Assembly (NCBI GenBank): GCA_965275905.1
Contig: CBDHYJ010000076.1
Location: forward strand, 81,697-145,696
Direction: 5' to 3'
Source: CBDAQD01 sp965275905
Lineage (GTDB): Bacteria > Pseudomonadota > Alphaproteobacteria > Rhizobiales > JAJFHC01
Length of the DNA stretch: 64,000 bases
Positions 62,766 to 64,000 of this stretch are shown here, piece by piece; position 1 is the first letter of the stretch, and every line of letters begins with the position of its first letter. Under the pieces are notes generated by a model. It did not search any database and was not told the DNA's origin. It was given only the letters and a program-made list of their open reading frames with translations. Both the position numbers and the translations under genes were made by a program.

Positions 62766-63854
62766 TCATTCGTTCTCCTGAAGTTCCCTGTCGAGAATGT
62801 CGATCGCCTCTTGGCGCCTGAGCTCTCGCAGCACCTTTTGGCGGCCCTTTCTCGCGCGCTTCAGGTCCGCAGGCGTCACTCCCAACCGTCTCTGCAGCTC
62901 CCTCGCCCTATTTGCCTTTTCTACCTCCTGCCTGGAGGGAACACGCGCTCCCAATAGTTCCGGCGCCGGCACGTCGACCAGGAGAACGACGCCTTCTGCC
63001 AGCTTAATCTTTTTGGTCTTAGGCTCCGGTTTCTCGGGTACCGGCAGACTCAGTTCGATCTTGACCTCGTGTAGATCTGTTCGGTCGGTGCTTGAGCTGA
63101 GGTCTGCCTTGATCAATTTGAACTTGTTGTCCACGACCGAATCCATCTCGATCTTGGGATTGATAGACCCGGAAATCTTGGTTGTGAATGTCAGGGTGTC
63201 GGCATATGTGTCGAGATCAGCTGAACCACTGTCGTCGACCAATCCGAAAAACGTATCGATAACATCAGCAACGCCTATTCGGCCGGAGATGGGGTAGGCC
63301 CAGTCCGGTTTTTTCGCAATATGATTGCTGTCCTCGCTCCTGTTGCATTCAAGATCGGCGTAGTCGAAAAATGTCTCGACAAGCTTGAATTCCCGAAGGC
63401 CCTTTCGTTCCAGTTCGCTGCCCGCCTTGAAGCCCAGCGTGAAAATACCGCCCGTGAACGGCATTCTGAATGCAGTATCGACGTTATTGTCATTGCTCTC
63501 CGTAATCTGGAACCTGAAACTGTACCCGATAGACGATCCGCCAAATTCCTTCAATCGGTCCTTGGCGTCCTGATTCAGGCCTTCGAGGTCGAACTCCTGC
63601 AGTTTCTTGGCAAACAAATCGGGAGCATTCTCTCGATCTTTGATTAATTCACTTGCCAGCGCTTTTGTTTTTTTGTCTCCAAACTGAATCAACGCCTCGA
63701 TCAACTTCGTAGCCAATGCTTCTTTGGCTTCGCAGCGAATTCTATGCACAATCGAAACAGTGGCATGCGGCGTTACATCTTTTGGCTGTGGAAATGTTGA
63801 ACACGACGTCAAAATCGACAACGTTGAAATAATAGAAACTCTACCAACAGACAT
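62766..63854 (-). CDS. exported lipoprotein of unknown function
   Basis: A 362-residue lipoprotein. The N terminus has a short signal with lipobox LTSC (Cys about residue 18). The mature part includes a long beta-rich region (SIGYSFRFQITESNDNN; YADTLTFTTKISGSI) and a charged helical tail (VPSRQEVEKANRARELQRRL; GRQKVLRELRRQEAIDIL). No family is recognised. ATG 63854 is chosen with GGGGTG upstream; a GTG one codon earlier is possible. The AT-rich 63855-64000 upstream of it probably holds its promoter. Confidence 0.7.
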   Translation of the reverse strand: MSVGRVSIISTLSILTSCSTFPQPKDVTPHATVSIVHRIRCEAKEALATKLIEALIQFGDKKTKALASELIKDRENAPDLFAKKLQEFDLEGLNQDAKDRLKEFGGSSIGYSFRFQITESNDNNVDTAFRMPFTGGIFTLGFKAGSELERKGLREFKLVETFFDYADLECNRSEDSNHIAKKPDWAYPISGRIGVADVIDTFFGLVDDSGSADLDTYADTLTFTTKISGSINPKIEMDSVVDNKFKLIKADLSSSTDRTDLHEVKIELSLPVPEKPEPKTKKIKLAEGVVLLVDVPAPELLGARVPSRQEVEKANRARELQRRLGVTPADLKRARKGRQKVLRELRRQEAIDILDRELQENE

Positions 63855-64000
63855 CACCCCACCCCGTTTATTTATTCTAATTTCGAATTTTATTGTAAAC
63901 GGTTTTATGTATCAAAAATGACACATGTTTATTTTTTTGCATTGATTATTGGATGAGATTTTTTGCTTCGAATTTCGAAAAAAGATGATTCAGAAATACA

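Overview
The window reads as a chromosomal segment of a GC-rich alphaproteobacterium, most likely Hyphomicrobiales-like. This is inferred from family content (type I secretion pair, DUF1353, YHS, GcvA-type LysR and GlxA-type regulators, CGTCAT-type intergenic repeats) and not from a marker gene. The flanks (1-20.7 kb and 49.7-64 kb) are tightly packed, with mostly G or C third codon positions. The middle (20.7-49.7 kb) is AT-richer, gene-sparse in places and rich in orphan genes.

Left flank: a SARP/BTAD regulator, a 140-residue acidic orphan and a YcaO enzyme run off the left edge as a candidate peptide-modification operon (1-3333). They are followed by two small orphans, a type I secretion adaptor and ABC exporter (4953-7591), a DMT permease, a ureohydrolase and a bicarbonate uptake pair sbtA/sbtB (10096-11398). 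A TetR repressor with recognisable operators faces an isochorismatase-like hydrolase. DUF1348, YHS, cytochrome c/PQQ sugar dehydrogenase and SDR genes come next, then a 916-residue exported protein with a long coiled coil.

Middle: a genomic island of about 29 kb lies between a 54-bp partial copy of tRNA-Arg(CCG) at 20721-20774 and the intact tRNA gene at 49708-49784 (52 of 54 positions match). Just inside the left repeat is a P4-type integrase, followed by an AlpA-like regulator and a reverse transcriptase with an unusual YADN active site. A glycan cassette holds two sulfotransferases, three glycosyltransferases, a NodU-like carbamoyltransferase, a DUF4254 protein and an epimerase. Exported orphans follow, including a ClpP-like serine protease. 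Next come an orphan gene translationally linked to a second tyrosine recombinase that contains three TGCAATNNATTGCA palindromes, and the strongest novelty candidate: a two-gene operon of a 1265-residue nuclease-STAND-solenoid protein and an HNH-like protein. This operon looks like an undescribed or Avs-like antiphage system. Upstream of it lies a highly structured intergenic stretch.

Right flank: tRNA-Arg, then polA broken by several single-base insertions clustered in this one gene (probably sequence error, possibly decay). These are followed by a zinc metallopeptidase, MepA, small orphans, a formate/nitrite channel, an ectoine-hydroxylase-like dioxygenase divergent from a LysR regulator, a GlxA-type regulator divergent from a gamma-butyrobetaine-dioxygenase/class II aldolase operon, and a lipoprotein.
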